Shown: piece by piece, positions 7,090 to 14,901 of the stretch
How the letters are laid out: every line of letters begins with the position of its first letter
Numbering within the stretch: position 1 is the first letter of the stretch
Source: JACQPU01 sp039961715
GTDB taxonomy: Bacteria > Bacteroidota > Ignavibacteria > UBA10030
Length of the DNA: 64,000 bases
Direction of reading: 5' to 3'
NCBI GenBank assembly: GCA_039961715.1
Contig: JABRVW010000067.1
Coordinates: 1 to 64,000, forward strand
Made by a program: the position numbers and the translations under genes
The notes under the pieces: model-generated
The model's input: the letters and a program-made list of their open reading frames with translations, nothing else
The model's database searches: none
What the model was told of the DNA's origin: nothing

Positions 7090-9555
7090 TCAGTTCCGCG
7101 TGAGAAGATTGACGAGGAGGCGATACGCGCCGGGCACGCCTGCGGGAAGCTGGCGAAAGAAGGAGTATCCTGTGTAAACATAGGATCCTTTTCCATGGCG
7201 CGCAAACAGCAAGCCGCCGGCTCTGGGCGGTTCCCCAGGATCGTTGCTTTCCAGCACCGTTTCGTACGCGGCATCCCATCTGTCGGCAAAATACAGCCCC
7301 CGTTCCTGCACCCAGCCATCGAAGTCGGCGGCCGTGATTCGGTTTGGGATCGTGAGGAGCGGATGGTCGGGACGAAGAAATCGCACCGGGGCTTCTTCGA
7401 CAGTGACGCGGTCGCGCGAAACGTTGAACGGAAGCGGTCCCAGGTTCTCAGCCTCGCCCCGCTGGCTCGTGACATACTGAACGACATAGCGGCCGCCGTT
7501 CCGGACATACTCCATCAGCCTTTCCTGCACGGCCCGGAGCTTGGGCCGCGTGTTGTAGGCCCTTACGCCCGCCATGATCGCGTCGAATTTCGACAGATCA
7601 GAGGCCGCAAGATCATCGTCTGTCAGCATGCTCACCGAGTATCCCAGTTGCGTCAACGCCGCAGGGATTTCATCGCCCGGTCCGGCGATGTAGCCGACAG
7701 ATCCTCCGGGTCTTGCAGCCATGGGTACGCGAACGAGTTTCGCTGAAGCATCCTCCAAAAGGACCTGTGGAGTAATGTGAGGATAGCGGATGGTGGTCAG
7801 TCCGAGGGAGACGATTTTTCCTCCGAGATCCGCAATGGCACGGACCTTCCCCGTCGCCGCATCCGGTCCCGGGCGGACGGAAAACGAGACGGTTGTTTCA
7901 TCGTTTCTGTTCTCAAGCCGGAAGCGATGAGAGGAAGGAGAAACGGACCATCCCTTGGGGGTCTCAAGCCGTACGACACCGCCAGAACCGCTTCCGGTTC
8001 TTGTTATGACGACCCGCACCTGCTTCTCCTCCGAATCCGTGAACACGTACACAGGCTCATGGATCTTCAGACCGACCGGTGGCACAACGACGAAAGGCCG
8101 ATCTTGCTGACCTTGTACCGGATCCACCCACTTGAAGCGGAGAGGAACTTCCAGGCGTATTGTCTCCGCCCCCATTGTCAGCGTCACAGTAGCCATGACC
8201 GATGGATTCTCGGGTTTTCCAATCAGCGACTGATCATCAACTTCGTACCATGCTCCGCGGGGTTCTTTCACCAACCAGTAGGGTTGTGAGAAGGGTTTGG
8301 AGTCCGGAACATGAATTCTCCTGCCGATCCGAACGGGGGCGTTCGGCTGAAGGAGCGAATCCATCGCCGTTTCGTTCACTGCAAAGGGAAACCGGGCTCC
8401 GCTCAGCCGGATGGGTGTCGATGAACGATTGAGTGCAACGATGGTGATGTCGATCGAATCTCCGGGAGATGCTGAGAAATCGGATGCAATCGCCTCCACG
8501 GCAACCCCTGCACATCCGAGAATCACGTTTCGCACTTCTTCCTTTTTCCATTCGATCCAGGGACTTTCTTTGAGGAGATTGAGGGCACGATAGACCCTCA
8601 GAAGACCTGGGATGCTTTGGTCAGGTTTCAGAGGATTGAATCCGTCGGCGACTTCGTCAACCAGTCTTCCGACTTCAGCCCCGCCCGGGACTCTTGACCA
8701 GCCGAGGTCAATTCCGTCAAACAAGTCGTTCACCGCCCGCTCCCCTGCCGTGTGCTCGAAGTATTGCAGGCTTCTTCCTCTGTTTTCCGCCGCTCCGAAG
8801 CCCTGACTCTTGTGCATGCTTCTGCTGCGACCCGCAATCTCCGTGTACGAAGATCCCAGGAGCACATCATACTCTCCCACATCCATTGAAACGGCGTCCG
8901 GCAAGGGATCTCTCCCCGCACTGCCGAATCGGAACGTGTTGAACACAATCCGTGTGGCCTGCCAGGGTTCGACGAATTTCAACTGCTCGGGAAACTGTGC
9001 GGGGTCGGCGGCCGCATGGAAGGCTTCGCGGGCAAGAATGGCGGAGCTTGTGTGGTTCCCATGCGTGCCGAGGGTGTCGGCAAAGCGCGTGATGATCACA
9101 TCGGGACGGAAGGAGCGGATGACCCAGACGATGTCGCCGACAATGCGTTCCCGGCCCCAAAGGCGGATGGTTTCCTCGGAGGTCTTGGAATAACCGAAAT
9201 CGATTGCGCGGGTGAAAAACTGGGTTCCACCGTCAATCTTGCGTGCTTCCAGGAGTTCCTGCGTTCTCAGAATTCCCAGTGCGGCTCCCTGCTCCGTTCC
9301 CAGCAGATTCTGCCCCCCTTCTCCGCGCGTCATGGAGAGGTAGGCGGTCCTGACCATCCGTCCGTTCGCCAAAGCGGCTATCACGGCGGTGTTTTCGTCG
9401 TCCGGATGGGCGGCAACGTAGAGAGCCGATCCCAGCACATTGAGCTTCTTAAAAGTGGCTCCCAGTTCCGATGATCCAGTGGGGATTCCGGTTTGAGCGG
9501 ACAGGAAGGTGAAAACCACAAGCAGTGTGACGAGAACTCCGAACGGACGGCGCAA
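7090..9555 (-). CDS. PIG-L (LmbE-like) deacetylase, secreted, multidomain
   Basis: About 821-aa exported protein with an N-terminal PIG-L/LmbE zinc deacetylase domain: AHPDDE at residues 49-54 and HGNHT near 166 give the metal ligands and general base. The family removes N-acetyl groups from sugars. After about residue 300 there are beta-rich, NEW3/FN3-like segments and a C-terminal domain (KFDAIMAGVRAYNTRP) resembling a glutamine-amidotransferase-like/ThuA fold. The frame stays open to a TTG at 9675. I prefer the TTG at 9555, which has GAGG just upstream and starts a signal peptide (RRPFGVLVTLLVV, cleavage near LSAQ); a GTG at 9609 is another option. First gene of the unit with the small TM protein, symporter and ClC. 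Confidence 0.85.
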   Translation of the reverse strand: MRRPFGVLVTLLVVFTFLSAQTGIPTGSSELGATFKKLNVLGSALYVAAHPDDENTAVIAALANGRMVRTAYLSMTRGEGGQNLLGTEQGAALGILRTQELLEARKIDGGTQFFTRAIDFGYSKTSEETIRLWGRERIVGDIVWVIRSFRPDVIITRFADTLGTHGNHTSSAILAREAFHAAADPAQFPEQLKFVEPWQATRIVFNTFRFGSAGRDPLPDAVSMDVGEYDVLLGSSYTEIAGRSRSMHKSQGFGAAENRGRSLQYFEHTAGERAVNDLFDGIDLGWSRVPGGAEVGRLVDEVADGFNPLKPDQSIPGLLRVYRALNLLKESPWIEWKKEEVRNVILGCAGVAVEAIASDFSASPGDSIDITIVALNRSSTPIRLSGARFPFAVNETAMDSLLQPNAPVRIGRRIHVPDSKPFSQPYWLVKEPRGAWYEVDDQSLIGKPENPSVMATVTLTMGAETIRLEVPLRFKWVDPVQGQQDRPFVVVPPVGLKIHEPVYVFTDSEEKQVRVVITRTGSGSGGVVRLETPKGWSVSPSSHRFRLENRNDETTVSFSVRPGPDAATGKVRAIADLGGKIVSLGLTTIRYPHITPQVLLEDASAKLVRVPMAARPGGSVGYIAGPGDEIPAALTQLGYSVSMLTDDDLAASDLSKFDAIMAGVRAYNTRPKLRAVQERLMEYVRNGGRYVVQYVTSQRGEAENLGPLPFNVSRDRVTVEEAPVRFLRPDHPLLTIPNRITAADFDGWVQERGLYFADRWDAAYETVLESNDPGEPPRAGGLLFARHGKGSYVYTGYSFFRQLPAGVPGAYRLLVNLLTRN

Positions 9556-9792
9556 AATCCTCTTTTTCCTCTTTTGGCGAGAGAACTGATTCAGCAAAAT
9601 ATACGGCACGGAGTCCGTGCGTGCAACACAATTCTGTAAACTTTTAGCAGTCTGTTGGGTCGACTTGACATTCAAAAAAAAAAGAGAGATTCTCCAAACG
9701 CGTCTCGGACAATACGAATATCGGGGTGGGGGTGTTATTCAGTGCGAGACCCCGCCATCACTCTTCAAATCCCTTGTTTCAACTATCAATCG

Positions 9793-10164
9793 ATGAAACA
9801 TCCGAATCATATAAATATTTCCATTCAGAGGGCTATAGAAATTTTGAACAGAGATTACGACAGCATTCAAAGTGTCACTGAGATTGCTGAGAAAGTAGGA
9901 ATGCCCTATTCCCAACTTAGAAAACTATTTCCGCGCTTCACGGGGATGTCTTTGAGGGCCTACCTCCATAGAGTCAGAGTATTGAAATCCAAGAGACTGA
10001 TTCGAATAGGATTCAAACTTTACCGAGTGGCGAGAGAAGTCGGATATCACGATGAAATAGCACTTATACGTCACTGGAAGCGTATTCTTGGTATCACCCC
10101 TAGGAAGTGGTTGTTCGCCCATCCCAAACGACACAAAACTGTAAACCAAAAATCGAAGCCATAA
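9793..10164 (+). CDS. AraC-type helix-turn-helix protein (DNA-binding domain only)
   Basis: 123-aa protein made almost entirely of the double HTH of AraC/XylS regulators: first helix pair around VTEIAEKVGMPYSQLRKLF, second around YRVAREVGYHDEIALIRHWKRILG, ending in the usual TPRKW. There is no ligand-binding domain, which full AraC proteins (about 280-300 aa) carry. I chose the ATG at 9793 (MKHPNHINIS); the frame extends back to 9655, but the added residues are low-complexity and lack an SD. The gene is clearly more AT-rich than its neighbours to the left. It stands 76 bases before the MauE gene, in front of a palindrome that overlaps a possible -10 box, so it may control the peptide operon. 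Confidence 0.75.
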   Translation: MKHPNHINISIQRAIEILNRDYDSIQSVTEIAEKVGMPYSQLRKLFPRFTGMSLRAYLHRVRVLKSKRLIRIGFKLYRVAREVGYHDEIALIRHWKRILGITPRKWLFAHPKRHKTVNQKSKP

Positions 10165-10181
10165 TTGCCAGTCATTGGTTC

Positions 10182-10210
10182 TTGAACAATTCTTTGGAGT
10201 ATAGCATACT
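10182..10210 (+). promoter_or_regulatory. Candidate promoter of the MauE / redoxin / peptide operon
   Basis: TTGAAC (10182-10187), 17-base spacer, CATACT (10205-10210): 4 of 6 matches in the -10 box. It lies 31 bases before the GTG start of the MauE gene. Inferred from pattern only. Confidence 0.35.
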
Positions 10211-10218
10211 TAAGCATG
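10205..10218. promoter_or_regulatory. Palindrome overlapping the candidate -10 box
   Basis: CATACTTAAGCATG is a 14-base inverted repeat with one mismatched pair (A/C), centred on TTAA. It covers the proposed -10 and start-site region of the operon and could be an operator, for example for the HTH protein encoded immediately upstream. AraC-type proteins more often bind direct repeats, so this link is speculative. Confidence 0.35.
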
Positions 10219-10240
10219 TTTTCCCTCAGCCAGGTGCGCG

Positions 10241-10669
10241 GTGAGTTCACGAGACGTTATGATTTTGATTTGCCGATATCTTCTCGGCGGTATCTTTTTC
10301 CTCAGTGGATTGTCTAAGCTCTTTTCACCGACGGAAACCATGGAATTCATTCGGACTGCTCTCGGCTCTTCCGACAGCATTGAGACAATTGTGGTCGCGT
10401 TTTCGATAATTGAGATTGGCCTATCTCTCTCTTTGGTTGCAGGCTTAGGGCATCTTCAGATTGCGGCAGCCGTCAGTTGCCTTTTTTCCCTCGGTTTCAT
10501 CACGGTCGGGGTTTTTCTCTTTAACGAGAATCAATCATGTGGCTGTTTTGGATCTTTGATTGACTCCAAAGTCGATACAATGTTTTTGGTGAGAAGTATT
10601 GCTTTGCTCGGTTTATCTCTTGTACTCCTAAGAGGAGTCACCGAACAGCAAATGGGTCCTGCAAAGTAA
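10241..10669 (+). CDS. MauE/DoxX-type redox-associated membrane protein
   Basis: 142-aa inner-membrane protein with four hydrophobic segments. The first segment reads RYLLGGIFFLSGLSKLF, the usual DoxX/MauE opening, and a SCGCFG motif places C100 and C102 next to the membrane. Proteins of this family are linked to disulfide chemistry in the periplasm; MauE is needed for maturation of the disulfide-rich small subunit of methylamine dehydrogenase. Starts with GTG at 10241. The redoxin gene begins 5 bases after its stop and the eight-cysteine peptide gene follows that, so a role in forming or reshuffling the peptide's disulfides is a reasonable inference. AT-rich like its neighbours. Confidence 0.8.
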   Translation: MSSRDVMILICRYLLGGIFFLSGLSKLFSPTETMEFIRTALGSSDSIETIVVAFSIIEIGLSLSLVAGLGHLQIAAAVSCLFSLGFITVGVFLFNENQSCGCFGSLIDSKVDTMFLVRSIALLGLSLVLLRGVTEQQMGPAK

Positions 10670-10674
10670 GGATT

Positions 10675-11220
10675 GTGCGATCAGTCAAGAATCCATATGG
10701 CTTGATTCTGCACGTGGTTGTTGTAGTACTGTGCATTGAAGTGGCGATTCTGAGTCGACAGAATAGCTTATTGAAAGAGACCCAAGGTGGGGCACCTCCA
10801 GAACTTCTGCAGGCAGGAGATCACTTTGCTCTTGACGGTCTTCGTGCAGCTACGGTGGAATCTTCTCTTGACTCGACAACAGAAACTCAATTAGTGTTCG
10901 TTTTAACTACAACGTGCCCGTTTTGCAGAGAAACGATTCCCCTATGGAACGAATTGGCTCAGGTAGCCAGGCCTAGTATAGGAGTGATTGCAGTCTGCTT
11001 GGATTCCCTTGAGCGCGCAAAGGAATACGCACAACAGAATGGGATTTCTTACCCACTATTTGTGCCTAACAATGTACAAGAATTTCGCAAGTTGAATAAG
11101 GCTTACGGCGTCCCAAAGACACTCATACGCCAAAAGGACGGAAGAGTTCGGAATGTTTGGAACGGGAAACTGACCAGGGACCAGTTGCGCGACGTGGCAG
11201 AAGCCCTCTCGTCGAACTAG
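10675..11220 (+). CDS. Membrane-anchored redoxin (MauD/TlpA-like) with CPFC
   Basis: 181-aa thioredoxin-fold protein held by one N-terminal TM segment (LILHVVVVVLCIEVAIL). The active site is C81-P-F-C84 after FVLTTT, with a cis-proline region at YGVPKTLI near 155-162. GTG start with AAGGA just upstream, overlapping the end of the MauE gene. In methylamine dehydrogenase clusters MauE and MauD are likewise encoded side by side and act on a cysteine-rich secreted subunit; here the gene downstream encodes a cysteine-rich peptide. Whether it oxidises, reduces or isomerises disulfides cannot be read from the sequence. Confidence 0.8.
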   Translation: MRSVKNPYGLILHVVVVVLCIEVAILSRQNSLLKETQGGAPPELLQAGDHFALDGLRAATVESSLDSTTETQLVFVLTTTCPFCRETIPLWNELAQVARPSIGVIAVCLDSLERAKEYAQQNGISYPLFVPNNVQEFRKLNKAYGVPKTLIRQKDGRVRNVWNGKLTRDQLRDVAEALSSN

Positions 11221-11250
11221 ATAAACTCTTTCACAAAAAGGAGGTGCTCT

Positions 11251-11451
11251 ATGAAACTCTTCATAAGAGGCTTGTTCCTGATTGTCGTGTTTTCAGTTAT
11301 GGGCCTAGGCTTGTTGCAAGCCACCACGGCAGCTGCAGGACCTCAATGGTGTTCTGTCGTCTGCCCTGCAAACTGCTTACATGGTGCGTGTCAATGCGAA
11401 ATTAATCCAAATTGGGACTGCCTGACTTGGTGCGAAAGCGGATGCCCGTAG
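11251..11451 (+). CDS. Exported eight-cysteine peptide
   Basis: 66-aa precursor: a Sec signal peptide (MKLFIRGLFLIVVFSVMGLG, cleavage near residues 28-30, TTAAAG) and a mature part of about 36 residues with eight Cys at 34, 38, 42, 47, 49, 57, 61 and 65. The spacing is x3, x3, x4, x1, x7, x3, x3, so a CxxxCxxxC block stands at each end. The middle (NCLHGACQC) resembles the C-terminal half of an EGF-like module. Eight cysteines allow four disulfides. The SD is the strongest in the region (AAGGAGGT, 6-base spacing), pointing to high expression. It follows the MauE and redoxin genes by 30 bases. No maturase gene is present, so a disulfide-stabilised rather than enzymatically modified peptide is likely. 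I do not know its family. Confidence 0.75.
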   Translation: MKLFIRGLFLIVVFSVMGLGLLQATTAAAGPQWCSVVCPANCLHGACQCEINPNWDCLTWCESGCP

Positions 11452-11463
11452 AAAGAATATTCG

Positions 11464-11499
11464 AGAGGGTGAGAGCAGTCACGCTGCTCCACCCTCTTG
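11464..11499 (+). terminator. Strong hairpin after the peptide gene, no U-tract
   Basis: A stem of about 14 bp (AGAGGGTG-AGAGCAG / CTGCTC-CACCCTCT, one bulged A) around TCACG starts about 13 bases after the peptide stop. No run of T follows. It may be a partial terminator or a 3' stabiliser that keeps the peptide mRNA abundant relative to the downstream DUF4249 gene. Confidence 0.5.
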
Positions 11500-11599
11500 A
11501 CTCTTGAAGGGGAGGACGGTACATTCACAAGAAATTTAATCGTATCGAACAACCTGTTTTTGGGAGTCCTATGACCCCGTTCTCTAATGTTCGCTTCAG

Positions 11600-12574
11600 A
11601 TGAGTCAATCTTCACTACTTGTGAAACGCTGGAGATGTGGTCTCGCTCTCCTTATACTTATTCTCAGCCAAGTTTCCTGCAACCAGCCGTTTGACCCACA
11701 TGGGCCTTTTGAGAATCTCCCTGTTGTCTTCTGCATTCTCGATGGCTCACAAGACGTCCAGTTTCTCCGCCTCTACACGACTTTTGCCGCCGAAAGCGAC
11801 CCGCGACAAGTAAACGTCGAAGAGCCAATCGCGGGCGCCAACGTTGAAGTATTGACGCCCAACGGCGCCGTCTCGTTCCGCGATACAACCCTGCCCCGTG
11901 CCGATACGTCGGTGTTCAAATCCCCACTTCAAATGTATATTGCGCCTTTTCAACCCCTCCCCGGCGGTTCCTATGCACTCCGTATTCTCTCACCGCTCGG
12001 TGAGGCCACTTCAGCAATAACTCTTCCATCTAATGCCAATCTGACCATCCAGGGTTCCTTCTTCCTCCAGAATCCTTCTCAGACCCCGGAAGGGAGCAAA
12101 ATCTTCGTCTTTACGACCCTTTCGGAAGGTGCGAAAGGATATGTCATGCGGCTGTTTGTCAACTACGACATCACAAGCGGAGGGTCCACGGTGAATCATA
12201 GCACAGAGGTCCCGATTCTCATCAAGGACAAGGATTTCTCAACGGCTCTGTTACCGACACTGCGGCGAAAGACCGTCGCCAACGGCTTCGAGGTCTATCC
12301 TGTGGAATTCTATGCACTGACACTTTCCGAAATCCTGAAGCGCCACCCGACGGGACAGATTATGTTCCGAAAAGCTGTAGTGATCACGCTCCAGGCGGAA
12401 GAGAATCTGTACAATTATTTCTCGATCGTGAATGCCTTCAATGATCGCTACAGCATCAGACTGGATGAACCGGAATTCACGAACATCATCGGAGGGAGGG
12501 GATTGTTTGGGGGATTCTCCATCGACTCCCTCATTGTTGATTTGCCGTCGAACTTCCCATACAACAGACCGTGA
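11600..12574 (+). CDS. DUF4249 family lipoprotein
   Basis: 324-aa predicted outer-membrane lipoprotein. The signal segment ALLILILSQVSC ends in the lipidation cysteine; Q at -3 is unusual for a lipobox, so SPII cleavage is likely but not certain. The pattern of an Ig-like first half (PVVFCILDGSQDVQFLRLYTTF, EPIAGANVEVL) and beta-rich second half is that of DUF4249, which in Bacteroidota is regularly encoded next to a TonB-dependent receptor with a carboxypeptidase-regulatory-like domain. The same arrangement is seen here: the receptor's GTG is 4 bases past this stop. Base composition is intermediate between the AT-rich block upstream and the normal DNA downstream. Its role is probably to help the receptor bind a substrate (inference). 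Confidence 0.8.
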   Translation: MSQSSLLVKRWRCGLALLILILSQVSCNQPFDPHGPFENLPVVFCILDGSQDVQFLRLYTTFAAESDPRQVNVEEPIAGANVEVLTPNGAVSFRDTTLPRADTSVFKSPLQMYIAPFQPLPGGSYALRILSPLGEATSAITLPSNANLTIQGSFFLQNPSQTPEGSKIFVFTTLSEGAKGYVMRLFVNYDITSGGSTVNHSTEVPILIKDKDFSTALLPTLRRKTVANGFEVYPVEFYALTLSEILKRHPTGQIMFRKAVVITLQAEENLYNYFSIVNAFNDRYSIRLDEPEFTNIIGGRGLFGGFSIDSLIVDLPSNFPYNRP

Positions 12575-12578
12575 CAGC

Positions 12579-14807
12579 GTGAGAACTGCTGATCGTATAT
12601 TGGTAGGTTGCGCTGCTTTGTTCCTGGGCGCGTGTACTCTTGCATCAGCCCAGAATGCCATCCTGAAAGGCTTCGTGCGCGACCAGCTCACGGGAGAACG
12701 AATCCCGTACGCCAACGTGGTTCTCGTGGGAACCCCCTCAGGTACTGCCGCCAATGATGCCGGCTTCTTTCTTATTGACGTGCCGCCAGGTCGATACTCC
12801 CTGAGAGTAAGCGCCGTGGGATACAGCCCGAAGGACTCCGCAATCAGCATCGGCGCCCTTCAAACGTTCGAGCTCAACATCGCCCTGGCCCCCGTGGCCA
12901 TTCAGACCGAGGAGGTCGTCGTGGACGCTCATCTGCGTCTCGAAACGACTGTCGATAGACCAAGCGTACACTTTCTTGAGCGGTCAGAACTCACCGCTGT
13001 TCCCGTGGCAAGCCAGCCTGATGTCCTCCAGTCCCTCGGAATCCTTCCGGGCGTCGTTTCAACATCCGACGTGAGCTCGAAGTTCTATGTCCGCGGAGGG
13101 GCCCACGATCAGAATCTCGTTCTTCTTGACGGAATCAAGATCTTCAATCCGTTCCATGCGCTCGGGCTTTACAGCGTGTTTGACCCGGACATTGTCCGTC
13201 ACGTTCGGATTCATACCGGGGCTTTTGGCGTCGAGTACGGTGGCCGATTGTCTTCCGTGATCAACATCCAGTCGCGAACGGGCCGGGAGGACAGGGTATC
13301 TGCAAAGGCCAACCTCAATTTTCTTTCGACAAAGGTCCAGATGGAGGGACCGGTGGGAGAGGGCTCCTCGTTCTTCGTGAACGCCCGGAAGTCAGTTTTC
13401 TCAAGGACGATTTCGAGGGTTACGCACAGCGACCTCCCCCTCCATTTCCACGACGTGTTCGCCAAAGCAACCTTCGAATCAGAATCCGGAGTCAAAATCG
13501 ACATCCTCGGGCTTTTGACCGATGACCGTCTGACGCCCGCATCAGAAGACCATCCGGATTTTGCCTGGGGAAATCATGCCGCCGGGCTGACCGTCTCCGG
13601 CTTGCTTTCGGACCGCCTCTTCACGCAGGCATCCGTTTTCACCAACGGATTCACGCATACCCAGACGACAAGATCCGGAATACCCTCCCCTCCGACGACG
13701 AGCTCTGTTTCTGAATCCGGCGTCAGAGCGCAGGCCACGTATTATGCGGAGGATCAGAGTCTGTACAATTTCGGCTTTGAGTTCACGTTCCCGGTCATCG
13801 AGTACGTCGTCACAAACAATCTGGGGGAGAGGATACGGCTCTACAGCATTCCTCCGGAAGCTTCTGTTTGGGCGGGATACGAAGGCGCCTTCAACGGGTA
13901 TTCGCTGAACGCAGGCCTGCGCGGGGAAGTCGGATCGATGTTCAAGAGAGGAATGCGCGCCGAGTATCTCCAACCCCGCATCACGGTTGCCAAGTCTTTG
14001 ACGGCCACAGTGAGGGCAAAGATCTCGTACGGGAGAATCACGCAGAACCTCGCGGCGCTGACAAACGAGGACGATGTACTTTCCATTGTGGATCCCTGGA
14101 TCGAGGTGCCGCGGTACCTGCGGAGCCAGATTGCCGATCATTTTGTCGCGGGCGTGGATTGGCAGGCCGGTCTCACAACCGCCGTCGGAATCGAAGCATA
14201 TGCCAAACGATTCAATTCCCTGCTTGTCTACAACAGGGGGAAAGTCGACGAACTCGATCCTGACTACGTGAGCGGAGAGGGAATTGCCTACGGGGTGGAA
14301 TGCCTCCTTCGGACGAACCCGCGTCCGTTTGATTTTTACTGTGCCTATACTCTGGGCTGGGTTGAAGTAAACAACCTGGGATTGACGTATCCGCCGCGCT
14401 ACGATCGTCGGCATTCCGTCAATGTCGTGGCGACGTGGACGGTGTCCCAAGGTTTGTCCGTAACCGCACGCTGGCAATTCGGAAGCGGCTTCCCGTATAC
14501 GCAAACAAATGGTTATTACTACCGATTGACCCTCAAGGACGCTCTTCCGGGTCCATTTTACAACGAAACCGGTGAACTCTTTTCTGTCTATGGGAAGAAG
14601 AATTCCGCAAGACTTCCATCCTATCACCGCTTGGACGCAGGTGTCAGCTATGGCTTTTCCGTTTTTGGCTCATTCGGGGGAACCCTGGACATCACCCTCC
14701 TGAATATCTATGACAACAAGAATATTCTGTACTTTGACAGAACAACGGGTTCAAGGGTGGACAACATAGGATTCTTTCCTTCAGCCAGCCTCACCATTGG
14801 ATTCTGA
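12579..14807 (+). CDS. TonB-dependent receptor with carboxypeptidase-like N-terminal domain
   Basis: 742-aa outer-membrane receptor. I chose GTG 12579, 4 bases after the DUF4249 stop, because it starts a signal peptide (ILVGCAALFLGACTLASAQ); the frame runs further upstream but inside the previous gene. Domains in order: carboxypeptidase D regulatory-like beta-sandwich (about 24-110, LKGFVRDQLTGERIPYANV), plug (about 135-240, LPGVVSTSDVSSKFYVRGG, NLVLLDGIKIFNP, VEYGGRLSSVINI) and a 22-strand-type barrel to the C-terminus ending in aromatic residues (LTIGF). It is translationally close to the DUF4249 lipoprotein and probably works with it. The substrate is unknown; the eight-cysteine peptide encoded just upstream is one candidate to test. 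Confidence 0.88.
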   Translation: MRTADRILVGCAALFLGACTLASAQNAILKGFVRDQLTGERIPYANVVLVGTPSGTAANDAGFFLIDVPPGRYSLRVSAVGYSPKDSAISIGALQTFELNIALAPVAIQTEEVVVDAHLRLETTVDRPSVHFLERSELTAVPVASQPDVLQSLGILPGVVSTSDVSSKFYVRGGAHDQNLVLLDGIKIFNPFHALGLYSVFDPDIVRHVRIHTGAFGVEYGGRLSSVINIQSRTGREDRVSAKANLNFLSTKVQMEGPVGEGSSFFVNARKSVFSRTISRVTHSDLPLHFHDVFAKATFESESGVKIDILGLLTDDRLTPASEDHPDFAWGNHAAGLTVSGLLSDRLFTQASVFTNGFTHTQTTRSGIPSPPTTSSVSESGVRAQATYYAEDQSLYNFGFEFTFPVIEYVVTNNLGERIRLYSIPPEASVWAGYEGAFNGYSLNAGLRGEVGSMFKRGMRAEYLQPRITVAKSLTATVRAKISYGRITQNLAALTNEDDVLSIVDPWIEVPRYLRSQIADHFVAGVDWQAGLTTAVGIEAYAKRFNSLLVYNRGKVDELDPDYVSGEGIAYGVECLLRTNPRPFDFYCAYTLGWVEVNNLGLTYPPRYDRRHSVNVVATWTVSQGLSVTARWQFGSGFPYTQTNGYYYRLTLKDALPGPFYNETGELFSVYGKKNSARLPSYHRLDAGVSYGFSVFGSFGGTLDITLLNIYDNKNILYFDRTTGSRVDNIGFFPSASLTIGF

Positions 14808-14839
14808 CGGTCAGCCTCGAACCGACCCCTCTTCTTTTC

Positions 14840-14869
14840 TTGTCCTTTTTTGACTCATTTCCGTATCTT
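14840..14869 (+). promoter_or_regulatory. Candidate promoter
   Basis: TTGTCC (14840-14845), 18-base spacer, TATCTT (14864-14869), 32 bases before the ATG of the four-TM protein. Each box has 4 of 6 matches to the general housekeeping consensus. Confidence 0.35.
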
Positions 14870-14901
14870 ACTTCCGATACTCACAATCCCTTTCTCCACC
14901 C

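Noticed and set aside
9665..9693. Perfect TTGACA as -35 box for the HTH gene
   Set aside because: At 17 bases the -10 position reads GATTCT, only three matches, and the spacer is an A-run; not enough to call a promoter.
9655..9792. Longer N-terminus for the HTH protein
   Set aside because: No SD, low-complexity Lys/Arg start, and overlap with the divergent gene's 5' end; the ATG at 9793 leads straight into the HTH domain.
11251..11451. Peptide as lanthipeptide, lasso peptide or other enzyme-modified RiPP
   Set aside because: It has a plain Sec signal and no cyclase, dehydratase, radical-SAM or leader peptidase gene nearby; a disulfide-rich peptide explains the sequence better.
11464..11499. 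Ordinary Rho-independent terminator after the peptide
   Set aside because: The stem is strong, but no U-run follows, so full termination should not be assumed.
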